Assembly (NCBI GenBank): GCA_016790225.1
Contig: JAEUOZ010000065.1
Coordinates: forward strand, 1-64,000
Direction of reading: 5' to 3'
DNA: 64,000 nucleotides
Source of the DNA: Rubrivivax sp.
GTDB taxonomy: Bacteria > Pseudomonadota > Gammaproteobacteria > Burkholderiales > Burkholderiaceae
Positions 50,471-60,296 of this stretch are shown one piece after another (position 1 is the first letter of the stretch; the number at the start of each line of letters is the position of its first letter). The notes beneath the pieces were generated by a model. That model saw nothing but the letters and a program-made list of their open reading frames with translations, was not told where the DNA came from and did no database searches. The translations under genes were made by a program, and so were the position numbers.

Positions 50471-52471
50471 ATGATCAAGCACACGGCCGGAACCTCGCTG
50501 GCCCATGCCCAGGCGCTGCGTGCGCGCGGCAGCGCCTGGCCGCCGGACGAGGTGCCGCAGCCCGAGGTGCTGGACAGCTGGGTGCGCTGCATGCAGTGGG
50601 GTCTGGATGCCAGCCAGCGCATCACGCCCCCGGTGGTGGAAGCCCTCGATCTGCAGTCGCGGCGCGAGCAGTGGGCCGATGTGCGCCGCCTGGCGCGCGT
50701 GGAGCTGGAGACCTTGTCGCGGCAGATCGCCGGATCGAATTTCCTGCTGGCCTTTGCCGATCGCGAAGGCGTGATCCTGGATCTGTACCACGACAACCGC
50801 TTTGCCATGAACGAGGAAGGCGCCGGCATCGTGACGGGCAGCTGCTGGAGCGAGAGCATCGCCGGCACCAACGGCCTGGGCACGGCCCTGGCCCAGGGCG
50901 GCTCGGTCGCGGTGACCGGCCTGGAGCACTACTTCTTCCAGCTGGGCTCGATCTCCTGCACCGCCACGCCCGTGCACGATGCCGCCGGCGAGATCGTCGG
51001 CGTGCTGGACGCTTCAAGTTATGTGCAGTCGCGCCAGCGGCACACGCAGGCGCTGGTGCAGATGGCGGCCGCGCACATCGAGAACCGCCTGCTCGTGCAG
51101 CAGCTGAAGGCGCACTGGGTGCTGGCCCTGCACCCACGCGCCGAGTACCTGGGCACGCTCTCGGCCGGGCTGCTGGCCTTTGGCGACGATGGGCGGCTGC
51201 TGGCCGCCAACCCGCGGGCGCGGCAGATGCTGCAGGGCCTGCGCGCGCAGGCCGGCGCCGCCTTCGAAGAGCTGTTTGCCGAGCCTTTCGAGCTGGCGGC
51301 CGCGCGCCTGGCGCGGCAGGATGACGTGCGCCTGCGCGATCTGCTGGGCAGCACGCTGGTGGCCCTGTGCATCAGCCGCCCGTTGCCCCGTGCGCCGAGT
51401 GCCCGCGCCGGCTCGACCGGCCCGCGCCGTGCCGCGGAGCCTTCGCCTGCGGCATTTCGTCTGTCGCAGCGGCGGCCCGATCTGGCCGCGATCGGCAGCG
51501 ATGCCCATGGAGACGCCGATGGCGATGCCCCGGTGCAACAGCGTCGGCTGATAGCAGAAGTCAGGCAGGATCCGGTGGTGGCCGCCACCTACGCGCTGGC
51601 TTCGCGTGCCGCCCGCCTGCGCGTGCCCATGCTCCTGCAGGGCGAGACCGGCGCCGGCAAGGAGCTGCTGGCGCGCCATATCCATGCCAGCAGCGGGCGC
51701 CGCGGCGCCTTCGTGGCCGTCAATTGCGGCGCCATGCCGGCCGAGCTCTTCGAGGCCGAACTCTTCGGCCACGTGGCCGGCGCCTTTACCGGGGCCGGGC
51801 GCGAAGGCAGCGCCGGCCTGATCGCCAGCGCCGACGGCGGCACCTTGCTGCTGGACGAGATCCGTGAGCTGCCGCTCGGCCTGCAGGCCGGCCTGCTGCG
51901 CTTCCTGGACGATCAGCTGCTGCGGCCCGTGGGCGGTACGCAGCAGCGCCGGGTGGATGTGCAGCTGCTGGCTGCCACGCACGCCGATCTGGCGGCGGAG
52001 GTGGAGGCCCACCGCTTCCGCGCCGATCTGATGTACCGGCTGAATACCGTGCACCTGACCCTGCCGCCCCTGCGCGAACGCCAGGACTTTGCCGACTGCG
52101 TGCGCACCGTGCTGCACGCGCTGGAGCCCGGCGCCGGCATCGATGAAGCCGCCCTGCAGCGCCTGGCCCACCACCCTTGGCCCGGCAACTTCCGCGAACT
52201 GCGCGCCATCCTGACCCGCGCCCTGCTGGCGCCGCACGGCCCGACGATTGGCGCAGCCGAGGTCGAGGCGCTGCTGCCCGTGGCGATGGGCCCGCAGGCC
52301 GCCACGCAAGCCAATGGCGGCCTGCGCCGCAAGGCCAGCGAACTGGTGCGCCTGGAACTGCAGCGCCACGGCGGCAGCATCTCCGAGACCGCCCGCGCGC
52401 TGGGGATCTCGCGCACCACGGTCTACCGGCATCTGCGGGACGGGGCGGGGAGCGCGGTCAAAGCGCCCTGA
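50471..52471 (+). CDS. Sigma-54-dependent transcriptional activator (AcoR-like)
   Basis: 666 aa from ATG at 50471 with ribosome binding site GAGGAG. Order: a GAF-type sensor (about 60-200: FLLAFADREGVILDLYHDN, GSCWSESIAGTNGLGTAL, EHYFFQLGSISCTATPVHD, the AcoR-type signature); a PAS-like region (about 215-300: GLLAFGDDGRLLAANPRARQML); an AAA+ domain with Walker A GETGAGKELLAR (about 392), sigma-54 contact loop GAFTGA (about 438), Walker B GGTLLLDEI; and a C-terminal Fis helix-turn-helix (SISETARALGISRTTVYRHL). AcoR relatives control alcohol, aldehyde or acetoin oxidation. Its position implies that it drives the divergent dehydrogenase/cytochrome pair. Confidence 0.92.
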   Translation: MIKHTAGTSLAHAQALRARGSAWPPDEVPQPEVLDSWVRCMQWGLDASQRITPPVVEALDLQSRREQWADVRRLARVELETLSRQIAGSNFLLAFADREGVILDLYHDNRFAMNEEGAGIVTGSCWSESIAGTNGLGTALAQGGSVAVTGLEHYFFQLGSISCTATPVHDAAGEIVGVLDASSYVQSRQRHTQALVQMAAAHIENRLLVQQLKAHWVLALHPRAEYLGTLSAGLLAFGDDGRLLAANPRARQMLQGLRAQAGAAFEELFAEPFELAAARLARQDDVRLRDLLGSTLVALCISRPLPRAPSARAGSTGPRRAAEPSPAAFRLSQRRPDLAAIGSDAHGDADGDAPVQQRRLIAEVRQDPVVAATYALASRAARLRVPMLLQGETGAGKELLARHIHASSGRRGAFVAVNCGAMPAELFEAELFGHVAGAFTGAGREGSAGLIASADGGTLLLDEIRELPLGLQAGLLRFLDDQLLRPVGGTQQRRVDVQLLAATHADLAAEVEAHRFRADLMYRLNTVHLTLPPLRERQDFADCVRTVLHALEPGAGIDEAALQRLAHHPWPGNFRELRAILTRALLAPHGPTIGAAEVEALLPVAMGPQAATQANGGLRRKASELVRLELQRHGGSISETARALGISRTTVYRHLRDGAGSAVKAP

Positions 52472-52547
52472 ACGGTGCCGGCTGCCAGAACCTGAGAGCT
52501 CTCGACTCGGCAAGAGGCGCAGCTGGTCCACGACCGAGGCTGTGCGT

Positions 52548-52937
52548 TCAGCGCTGGGCCGCCAGCGGTGCGGCGTTGGCGGATTTGGCGGGCTTGACGC
52601 CGGCCGCAGCAGCAGGATGGGCGGGCTTGTTGGCGTTCCTGGCTGCATCACCGGTGGCCTTGTAGCTGCTGCCGTTGACCGTCAGGCCTGCCTGCGACAG
52701 GCGGTCTGCGCTGCGCGGGCCGATGCCGACCACGCGGTCTACCAGGTCGTCCCAGTTGCGGAACTCGCCAGTCTTGCGCGCATCCAGGATGCGCTCCGAA
52801 AGGCCTTGGCCGACGCCGGGCACGGCTTCCAGTTCGGCACGGCTGGCCTTGTTGGCGTCGGTGGCGGCGTGGGCGGCGTGGGCCAGCAGCGAGGCGCTGA
52901 GGACGGCGATGACGGCGGCAATGAAACGGTTGAACAT
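52548..52937 (-). CDS. ComEA-like helix-hairpin-helix exported protein
   Basis: 129 aa from ATG at 52937. Signal peptide of about 24 residues (ending HAAHA). Two helix-hairpin-helix motifs: ASRAELEAVPGVGQGLSERILDAR (about 31-54) and WDDLVDRVVGIGPRSADRLSQAGL (about 62-85). A basic Ala/Pro/Lys-rich tail follows. Such proteins bind double-stranded DNA nonspecifically and resemble the periplasmic DNA-uptake protein ComEA. It lies 190 bp from the end of the CRISPR array and is probably unrelated to it. Confidence 0.83.
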   Translation of the reverse strand: MFNRFIAAVIAVLSASLLAHAAHAATDANKASRAELEAVPGVGQGLSERILDARKTGEFRNWDDLVDRVVGIGPRSADRLSQAGLTVNGSSYKATGDAARNANKPAHPAAAAGVKPAKSANAAPLAAQR

Positions 52938-53127
52938 GATCAGGCTCTTTCTTGCGTTGGTGCCCGGCCATCCGCGGCAGGGCTGAACGCATTGTTCGAA
53001 AGAGACGCCGGCGCGCGAACCCGCCGCCGGGTGTTGCGTCAGGGGCTGCCGGCGGGGGCCTGCGGAAGAGGGGCCAGCGCTGGGGGGCTGTTTCTGGGGG
53101 GCGCACGGTCTCGGAGGATTACGAGTC

Positions 53128-56100
53128 ATTGCAATCCACGCGCGGCCGGTAAAGGCCGCGCGACGCGCCGTAAAACGGCGCCGCTCACATGGGCTCATGG
53201 TTTCAATCCACGCGCGGCCGGTAAAGGCCGCGCGACTCAAGAGCAGTACGACGCTGCCTTGACCGAGATCGTTTCAATCCACGCGCGGCCGGTAAAGGCC
53301 GCGCGACCTATGGCGCGGCGGTGGCGCTGGGGCTGGCCAAGGTTTCAATCCACGCGCGGCCGGTAAAGGCCGCGCGACGCCTAACAGGGCCGATTGCTAC
53401 CACAAAGCTTGATGTTTCAATCCACGCGCGGCCGGTAAAGGCCGCGCGACACTTGACCGCCACGGCGCGAGCGCCACAACCAAAGGTTTCAATCCACGCG
53501 CGGCCGGTAAAGGCCGCGCGACTGCCGCCGTCTTTGAGCTTGGCCACCGCGTAGACGTTTCAATCCACGCGCGGCCGGTAAAGGCCGCGCGACCCTACCT
53601 TTTAAGCAATTTGTCGCGGGTTATGAAGTTTCAATCCACGCGCGGCCGGTAAAGGCCGCGCGACGTTAGCCAGCACTGCAACAACGGAGAGGAACATGCG
53701 TTTCAATCCACGCGCGGCCGGTAAAGGCCGCGCGACGCGACAAGGCGCTTTCAATGCGCATCTCGTGCTCGTTTCAATCCACGCGCGGCCGGTAAAGGCC
53801 GCGCGACCCGTGCGCAACGTGCAACGACAGATCTAGAGCCAGGTTTCAATCCACGCGCGGCCGGTAAAGGCCGCGCGACCACAAGGCGCAATGTGCGCGG
53901 CCCAGGTGCCGGTGTTTCAATCCACGCGCGGCCGGTAAAGGCCGCGCGACCTGGCCCCGACCACGCCACACCGAGTGGAGGCAGAGTTTCAATCCACGCG
54001 CGGCCGGTAAAGGCCGCGCGACCTGTCGCGCATGGAAGGCCAGATGGCCGAACACTTGTTTCAATCCACGCGCGGCCGGTAAAGGCCGCGCGACAATGCG
54101 ACGCGGGCAGGCACCGGCTGCTGGACGTGGTTTCAATCCACGCGCGGCCGGTAAAGGCCGCGCGACAGCAGCCGCAACGGCCGCAGAGACCGTGCCCCAG
54201 GTTTCAATCCACGCGCGGCCGGTAAAGGCCGCGCGACCTGAATCTCGACCCGGCGCGGGTATTGGCAGACGTGGTTTCAATCCACGCGCGGCCGGTAAAG
54301 GCCGCGCGACGTCGACCCGACAGCCCCGAGCGGCAACCCTGACTGGTTTCAATCCACGCGCGGCCGGTAAAGGCCGCGCGACCGCCCTCGGGCGCCAGAA
54401 ACGCGCCGCGGTAGCCGTTTCAATCCACGCGCGGCCGGTAAAGGCCGCGCGACCATGATCAGCTTCCTTGCGAGCGAACGCCACCAACGTTTCAATCCAC
54501 GCGCGGCCGGTAAAGGCCGCGCGACGATGGTAATAGCCCACGGTGGCCGTGGCAGCGTAGTTTCAATCCACGCGCGGCCGGTAAAGGCCGCGCGACCGGC
54601 TTTACCGGCCATGCTCTCGACGATTTCCTGGTTTCAATCCACGCGCGGCCGGTAAAGGCCGCGCGACCACGCTCAACGGCTTTGGCGTCTACCTCACGGA
54701 CGTTTCAATCCACGCGCGGCCGGTAAAGGCCGCGCGACGACGCTGCGAGCCATCAGCAGCGAGGGCTGGCTGGTTTCAATCCACGCGCGGCCGGTAAAGG
54801 CCGCGCGACGACATCAACCGCGATCACGCGCGGCACGTGCTGCTGTTTCAATCCACGCGCGGCCGGTAAAGGCCGCGCGACCCGCGGTGCTGGTGGCCAG
54901 CGGGGTGGCGTACCTGTTTCAATCCACGCGCGGCCGGTAAAGGCCGCGCGACCTTCTTGGGCTCGGGCGCCTTGCTCACAGCGCGGTGTTTCAATCCACG
55001 CGCGGCCGGTAAAGGCCGCGCGACCGGGCGGCCCGCTGAACTCAGTCGTTATGCGTCTGTTTCAATCCACGCGCGGCCGGTAAAGGCCGCGCGACCGGAC
55101 TTACGACGTGCCGCGCAAGATCGCACGCGAGTTTCAATCCACGCGCGGCCGGTAAAGGCCGCGCGACGATGTGTCGGACGTGCCCGGCGTTGTGGAGTGG
55201 CTGTTTCAATCCACGCGCGGCCGGTAAAGGCCGCGCGACCTGTTAACGCCAATGTTCGATCCGATGAGCTTTTGTTTTAATCCACGCGCGGCCGGTAAAG
55301 GCCGCGCGACTTGAGTGGGCCGTAGAGCGCGACCATTGCGCTGCGTTTCAATCCACGCGCGGCCGGTAAAGGCCGCGCGACCCGGCGACATTCTCACCAT
55401 TTTTGCCGCCAAACTGTTTCAATCCACGCGCGGCCGGTAAAGGCCGCGCGACCGTGCGCGTGCGATTCGTCGCCGGCTACGGCGACGTTTCAATCCACGC
55501 GCGGCCGGTAAAGGCCGCGCGACGCCGCCCATCTGCGCCGCGCCGGTAGAAGTGCAGCGGTTTCAATCCACGCGCGGCCGGTAAAGGCCGCGCGACTCAA
55601 CATACTCGTTCCACCAGGTTAAAACAGCCACCAGTTTCAATCCACGCGCGGCCGGTAAAGGCCGCGCGACACGGCGCCAGGGTGTGGTGCACGTGCGCGG
55701 CGAAGTTTCAATCCACGCGCGGCCGGTAAAGGCCGCGCGACGCGGGACGTGGGAGTTCTCGGGCGCTGGTGGTATGTTTCAATCCACGCGCGGCCGGTAA
55801 AGGCCGCGCGACGTCACCGAGCAGCCCGAGCAGCAGCGGGTTCATGGTTTCAATCCACGCGCGGCCGGTAAAGGCCGCGCGACGCGGTCGCCTCGTCCAG
55901 CGCTTCCTCGCGGGTGTCGTTTCAATCCACGCGCGGCCGGTAAAGGCCGCGCGACCCGAGACGGAACGCCCGCGTGGCAGCAGTGCCCTGTTTCAATCCA
56001 CGCGCGGCCGGTAAAGGCCGCGCGACGCTTTTCGTAGCAGCCAGCCGAGGCAGTCTTGGCCTGGTTTCAATCCACGCGCGGCCGGTAAAGGCCGCGCGAC

Positions 56101-56671
56101 AGCGACACCACGTGCGAAAAGCCGATGCCGCGCCCGTTTCAATCCACGCGCGGCCGGTAAAGGCCGCGCGACGCGATAACCCGCTGTGGGGCGTGACGTA
56201 TCGCCTGTTTCAATCCACGCGCGGCCGGTAAAGGCCGCGCGACAGAGCGCGGGCAAGGCAAAAGGCGCCGGCCCCGCTGTTTCAATCCACGCGCGGCCGG
56301 TAAAGGCCGCGCGACCCAGCGCGCGCCGCGCGCTTCAAGGTCCTCATCGTTTCAATCCACGCGCGGCCGGTAAAGGCCGCGCGACTTCGTAGAGCCGCTT
56401 GGACAGGCTCCTAAGCTCGTGGTTTCAATCCACGCGCGGCCGGTAAAGGCCGCGCGACATGTGGCCGGCGAAACCATGCCGAAGGCATGCCCGTTTCAAT
56501 CCACGCGCGGCCGGTAAAGGCCGCGCGACATGTTGTGGGTCTCGGTCTGGGTCGTGGTGCGAGGTTTCAATCCACGCGCGGCCGGTAAAGGCCGCGCGAC
56601 GGCGCCCTGAGCACTACCGGACCACCCGAGCACGGTTTCAATCCACGCGCGGCCGGTAAAGGCCGCGCGAC
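53128..56671 (-). CRISPR. Type I-C CRISPR array, 50 repeats of 37 bp and 49 spacers
   Basis: Repeats begin GTTTCAATCCACGCGCGGCC and end GGTAAAGGCCGCGCGAC on the plus strand; the transcribed strand is the minus one, giving a repeat that ends GGATTGAAAC as in type I-C. In RNA the repeat folds into a 9-bp stem (repeat positions 3-11 with 18-26) and a 6-nt loop, leaving an 11-nt 3' part that becomes the crRNA 5' handle. Spacer lengths: one of 33, 26 of 34, 17 of 35, three of 36 and two of 37. No two spacers begin alike. The repeat at 53128-53164 (leader-distal) has two changes near its end, and that at 55274-55310 has one (GTTTTAATCC). All others look identical. The leader is at the right end, next to cas2. 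Confidence 0.99.
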
Positions 56672-56854
56672 GCCGCAAGCATAAGCCCATGTTCTTGAAG
56701 GCAAATCGGGTGCTCCCGCGCGAACCTTGGTTCAAGAGCTGGAGCGAAGCGCGGCCGATCATGGGGGAGCGTGCGCAAGTCGTTGCTTGTCAAGCGCTTA
56801 CGCATTGCGCGAACCCAACGGGAGCGCGGCGTTTGCTGCGGGTTCGCGGAGCGA
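56672..56854 (-). promoter_or_regulatory. CRISPR leader between cas2 and the array
   Basis: 183 bp with no gene. Just after the cas2 stop is a perfect 9-bp inverted repeat CGCGAACCC/GGGTTCGCG (56808-56816 and 56840-56848) with a 23-nt loop. Nearer the array is a 7-bp inverted repeat TCTTGAA/TTCAAGA (56693-56699 and 56731-56737). A -35-like TTGACA reads on the minus strand at 56788-56793, but no matching -10 follows. Promoter and integration-host sites are expected here but not proven. Confidence 0.75.
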
Positions 56855-57145
56855 TCACAGCAGCAGCGGGCCGTCGAAGTCGGTCGCTCGAAACTTGCCG
56901 TGCTCCCTGACTTCGCAGCCCTTTGACTCGGCCAGTCGGTAAAGGCGCAGACAGTCTTCCTCGAGGTTGATCTCAGCAAGAAGTCGGCGCTCAAGCTCTT
57001 CCATCTGCATGAGGTTGACCTTGCACTCGAAGACGGACTTCTGGACGCGCTGGCCTGTGCTCTCACACACCTTGGCCACGCGGCGCAGACGTCGGCGCCC
57101 TGAGCGGGTTTCGGTGCTCACGTCATAGCACACGATCAGCAGCAT
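56855..57145 (-). CDS. cas2: CRISPR-associated endonuclease/integrase subunit Cas2
   Basis: 96 aa, the normal Cas2 length. Ferredoxin-like fold beginning [11 protein letters not shown] with the conserved Asp8, then [27 protein letters not shown] and the C-terminal strand. With Cas1 it forms the spacer integrase; Cas2 is the structural core. It is the last cas gene, 7 nt after cas1 and 183 bp from the array. Confidence 0.97.
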   Translation of the reverse strand: MLLIVCYDVSTETRSGRRRLRRVAKVCESTGQRVQKSVFECKVNLMQMEELERRLLAEINLEEDCLRLYRLAESKGCEVREHGKFRATDFDGPLLL

Positions 57146-57152
57146 CGCGTGT

Positions 57153-58181
57153 TCACTTCAAGGTGAATGGGATGTAGGTCTGAGTGTCCGCGCGCAGTGC
57201 CCTTGCGAACATGCGCGCCTGGATCAGGGGCAGCAGGCCGACGGGCACACTCTCCGCCAGCAGGGGATGGGTCAAGGTCTCGAGCTTGCGTTCCTGAAAG
57301 GCTTTGACGACGCCCTTGCGCGCTTCGGGCTCCAGCAGCACAGCGCCGCCTTCGCGGAGGACAAAGTCCTTCGGCTTGAGCTGACCACGGTTGACGAGGG
57401 TGAGTGCCAGACGGTCTGCCATGGGCCGGAACTCTTCCATCAGGTCCAGGGCCAGCGCGGCTCTCCCTGGGCGCAGGACGTGCAGGCATCCCACCTGCGG
57501 ATCCAGCCCGACGGCCTCGCAGGCGCTTCGGCAGTCGTTCATCCACATCGAATAGAAGAAGGACAGCAAGGCATTGCTTCGGTCCTTCGGGGGTCTGCGT
57601 GTACGCCCGGAGATGCCAAATTCATCGCGCAGGTCGGCGCGGATCAGGCAATTGAACACGTCGAAGTAGCTTCGTGCCGCTTCGCCCTCGATGCCGCGCA
57701 CCACGTCCAGGTCGGCTGCTGCCGGCAACGCGCGCAGGCTCGCAGCCAGATCATCGGCTGCGCGGGTGAGTCGTTGGATGTCAGCGGCGTCTTTGGCGTC
57801 TCTGGCACCTCGAAGCAGCACATGGCGCTGGTTTCTCAGCTTGCCCGCCACGAGAGCGCGAGCCATCCGCAGCAGGGCATCGGGCTTCTGGACGATCAGG
57901 TGCTGTGCTTGTCTCAGCAGCACATTGCCCTGGGTCGGTCCTTCCAGTCGGGCTTTGAACCGTCCGTTGGCATCCAGCAGCACGAGCGCGATGCTGTCTT
58001 CCGCAAGACGGTGCATCAGCGGCGCGCTGATGGCCACATGGCCAAAGCAGACGACCGATTGCAGATGGTGAAGCGGCACACGAAGGCGCGTCTCATCCTC
58101 CACCTCCACGCGCAAGGTGTCGTTTTCCAACCGCAGCCGGCTGTCCGGGCTCAGCACGTAGAGGGTATTGAGCAGTTGCAT
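57153..58181 (-). CDS. cas1: CRISPR-associated integrase Cas1 (type I-C)
   Basis: 342 aa. N-terminal beta domain ([20 protein letters not shown]) and an alpha-helical catalytic domain. Metal ligands are all visible: Glu165 ([13 protein letters not shown]), His234 ([15 protein letters not shown]) and Asp246 ([11 protein letters not shown]). [17 protein letters not shown] is typical of the I-C subgroup. It inserts new spacers with Cas2, helped by Cas4. It lies 26 nt after cas4. Confidence 0.97.
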   Translation of the reverse strand: MQLLNTLYVLSPDSRLRLENDTLRVEVEDETRLRVPLHHLQSVVCFGHVAISAPLMHRLAEDSIALVLLDANGRFKARLEGPTQGNVLLRQAQHLIVQKPDALLRMARALVAGKLRNQRHVLLRGARDAKDAADIQRLTRAADDLAASLRALPAAADLDVVRGIEGEAARSYFDVFNCLIRADLRDEFGISGRTRRPPKDRSNALLSFFYSMWMNDCRSACEAVGLDPQVGCLHVLRPGRAALALDLMEEFRPMADRLALTLVNRGQLKPKDFVLREGGAVLLEPEARKGVVKAFQERKLETLTHPLLAESVPVGLLPLIQARMFARALRADTQTYIPFTLK

Positions 58182-58207
58182 GCGGGTCAGCTCGGCAGCA
58201 GCTCGCC

Positions 58208-58840
58208 TCAGATTTCCGGATCGAACAGCCAGGCGACGTCATCGCCGCTTCCCAGGCGCCGCACAGCCTCGGGCTGGCACCGGTCGCGCAGAGAACAAGC
58301 TCGACAGCGCCGCGCATCGTCAGTCGGTGCGGGCAGTCGTCCGCTGGCGAGCATCTGGCGGATGGACTGGGTGGCCTGTACCACCTCGGCCCTCAGCGGC
58401 TCCGTCACGGGCACTTCCCGGCGGCGCTTGGAGCTGGCGTAGAACAGTGCGCCTGCCGGCACCGCGCGCGCGGTCATGTCTTCCAGGCACAGCGCCTGGG
58501 CAGCCAGTTGCAGGTCATCGCAGTGCGCGATGGCTGCGGCCTTGTGTCGGCTGCCGTGCTTGTACTCCACTGGGTACGGCGTGCCGTCTCGCTCGAACTC
58601 CACGACGTCGGCCTTGCCCTGCAGTCCCAGACCTTCGTGCCAGATGGGAAGCGCCCTTTCGATACGCAAGCCTTGGCGGGTCTCAAAGCCCGGCTTGTCG
58701 ACCTGGGCGTGAACAGCCTGTCCTCGCAGAGTGTGCACGTTCTCTTCGAAGACCTGCTCCAGGTGGATCAGGCCGCACTGTCGCGGGCAGTAGGCCCAGT
58801 GCTGCAGAGCCGAGAGGGAAACGAAGTCTCCTTCATCCAT
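58208..58840 (-). CDS. cas4: CRISPR-associated exonuclease Cas4
   Basis: 210 aa. RecB-like nuclease residues: His44, Asp78 (GKADVVEF), Glu92 and Lys94 (VEYKHG) and Gln111 (DDLQLAAQALCLE). The four Fe-S cluster cysteines are Cys18 (YCPRQC) and Cys179, Cys182 and Cys188 (CRACSLRDRC). It trims prespacers and selects those with a PAM for Cas1-Cas2. It is separated from cas7 by 79 bp, the largest gap in the operon. Confidence 0.96.
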   Translation of the reverse strand: MDEGDFVSLSALQHWAYCPRQCGLIHLEQVFEENVHTLRGQAVHAQVDKPGFETRQGLRIERALPIWHEGLGLQGKADVVEFERDGTPYPVEYKHGSRHKAAAIAHCDDLQLAAQALCLEDMTARAVPAGALFYASSKRRREVPVTEPLRAEVVQATQSIRQMLASGRLPAPTDDARRCRACSLRDRCQPEAVRRLGSGDDVAWLFDPEI

Positions 58841-58919
58841 CGGTGTGCGAGCTTGAACGCAAGCGAGAACAGGGAAACTGCCCGGGCGAACCAGAACTCG
58901 GCTCGCAACGACGATCGAT

Positions 58920-59876
58920 CTATCCGACTCGTTTCAAGAGTTTGACCGACGCTGGCCAGTCAGTCTCCGTGATGGTGATCGCGTAGTCGCTGAAGTCGCG
59001 TACCACGCTGTCACCTGACTTGCGGTGAACGTTGATGCGATCAAACAGATCATGTGCATGCGCGTTCCCCAGCTTGTCCTGGTGTTCGAACACATACAGG
59101 CCGCGTGTGGCCATCAGGCCCCTGGCAGCCGAACGATCGTGCTCGAACATGTTGGCCAACGCCTGCCACAGTAACTCCAGATCCCCACCGTCGAAGCCGG
59201 TCTGATCGGCCAGAAATGCGGAGACAAAGCCGTGAGCGCGATAGAGACCGTAAGGCACGGTGTGCTTGCGGCCCATGGTGCGGTTGTCGCCTTGCTGCTT
59301 CTCTGCCTCAGCTTCCGTGGCCACCGCCATGCGCGTGATCGAGTGCTCCAGGGACACGATGGGATCAATGGATCGCGCAAAGGTCAGTTGCACCGGTCCG
59401 CGCACTTGACCAGCGTTGGTGCCTGTCGACATGACAGCGCCAAAGGCGCGAATGTCGAAGAAGTTCTGGCACATCCACTTCCGCGCCTGTTCAACTTCGG
59501 TCGCGCTGCCCTTTCGCTTTTCTTTGGCGGCCTTCTTGGGCTTCTTGTCTGAATCATCTTCAGTCTGTGCGACGTCTTCTGAGGGCGCATCCAGTCCCAG
59601 CGCAGCATAGGCGCGGTCATGCTGATGGTTGAGAATCGCCCGCTCACGAACATAGATCTCATGGCGCTTCTCGCCCGCCGCTGGCTGGCCCTCGCTCTGA
59701 TCGTGAGTCAGCGCGACAAAGTTGCGGACCTTCCGCTTCAGTGCCACGTCGGTGACGAGGCCGTGGCCTGACTCAGCATCCAGACGAGGCATGTTGCCTG
59801 CGTCGGGATCGCCGTTGGGGTTGCCATCCTTCACGTCGAACAGCAGCACGAAGTCGTATCGATGGGTGAGGCTCAT
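58920..59876 (-). CDS. cas7: Type I-C Cascade backbone protein Cas7 (Csd2)
   Basis: 318 aa, of the Csd2/Csh2 family: [29 protein letters not shown] at the start, [52 protein letters not shown] and [20 protein letters not shown]. Several copies line the crRNA in Cascade. Residues about 104-128 are an acidic then Lys-rich stretch ([18 protein letters not shown]), probably a disordered loop. The cas8c stop lies 3 nt upstream of its start. Confidence 0.97.
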   Translation of the reverse strand: MSLTHRYDFVLLFDVKDGNPNGDPDAGNMPRLDAESGHGLVTDVALKRKVRNFVALTHDQSEGQPAAGEKRHEIYVRERAILNHQHDRAYAALGLDAPSEDVAQTEDDSDKKPKKAAKEKRKGSATEVEQARKWMCQNFFDIRAFGAVMSTGTNAGQVRGPVQLTFARSIDPIVSLEHSITRMAVATEAEAEKQQGDNRTMGRKHTVPYGLYRAHGFVSAFLADQTGFDGGDLELLWQALANMFEHDRSAARGLMATRGLYVFEHQDKLGNAHAHDLFDRINVHRKSGDSVVRDFSDYAITITETDWPASVKLLKRVG

Positions 59877-59879
59877 GGT

Positions 59880-60296
59880 TCAGTTTCCTTGCAGTGGCGT
59901 CGTGTCAGAGGTTTGGATCGGCGCTGCCTTGGAGAAGAAGGCCTGACGCTGGTGGTAGTAGCCCAGGGCAAATCGACCCTGTTCGGGCAGGCTGAGGTGT
60001 GCGGGGATGTCACCCACGCCGTCGAGCACAGCGCCGATGTAGTCATCGGGTCGATGATCTTGAAAGGCGCGATACAGCATCCGTTGCCCGCGGTCGTCGA
60101 GCTTGCCGAGGTGGTGGTTCTTGAGCTTGAGCAGCATGGGAACCACTGAGGCTGGCGTGCTCGACGCCGCGCCATAGAAGCGATCGCGGATGGTCTTGTT
60201 CAGGCCGCCGCCGGCCGACTCTTCCTGGATCTTCTCGAGTACGGCAAACAGTCTTCCCAATCGGTAGGCGGGCTGGGTGTTGGTGGTGTCGAGCAT
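59880..60296 (-). CDS. cas11c: Internal small subunit Cas11c, translated from within cas8c
   Basis: An in-frame ATG at 60296 (Met459 of Cas8c) would give 138 residues beginning MLDTTNTQPAYRLGRLFAVLEK. It is preceded by GAGGAGGT with 10 nt to the ATG, a near-perfect Shine-Dalgarno inside a coding region. Type I-C systems are known to make Cas11 from an internal start in cas8c, and the size fits. The product would line the inner side of Cascade. Actual translation is inferred, not shown. Confidence 0.72.
   Translation of the reverse strand: MLDTTNTQPAYRLGRLFAVLEKIQEESAGGGLNKTIRDRFYGAASSTPASVVPMLLKLKNHHLGKLDDRGQRMLYRAFQDHRPDDYIGAVLDGVGDIPAHLSLPEQGRFALGYYHQRQAFFSKAAPIQTSDTTPLQGN

Noticed and set aside
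53128..56671. Many small open frames with peptides such as SIHARPVKAAR, NPRAAGKGRAT and AAFTGRAWIET
   Set aside because: They are translations of the CRISPR repeat in different frames and recur in every unit. They are not genes, although such peptides are often deposited as hypothetical proteins.
56765..56793. Sigma-70 promoter for the array from TTGACA on the minus strand
   Set aside because: The -35 hexamer is perfect, but the positions 16-18 bp downstream are GC-rich and do not resemble TATAAT. Kept only as a candidate -35 in the leader description.
57136..57546. Extra minus-strand gene between cas2 and cas1
   Set aside because: It lies inside cas1 in another frame and has no domain; cas1 fully accounts for the region.
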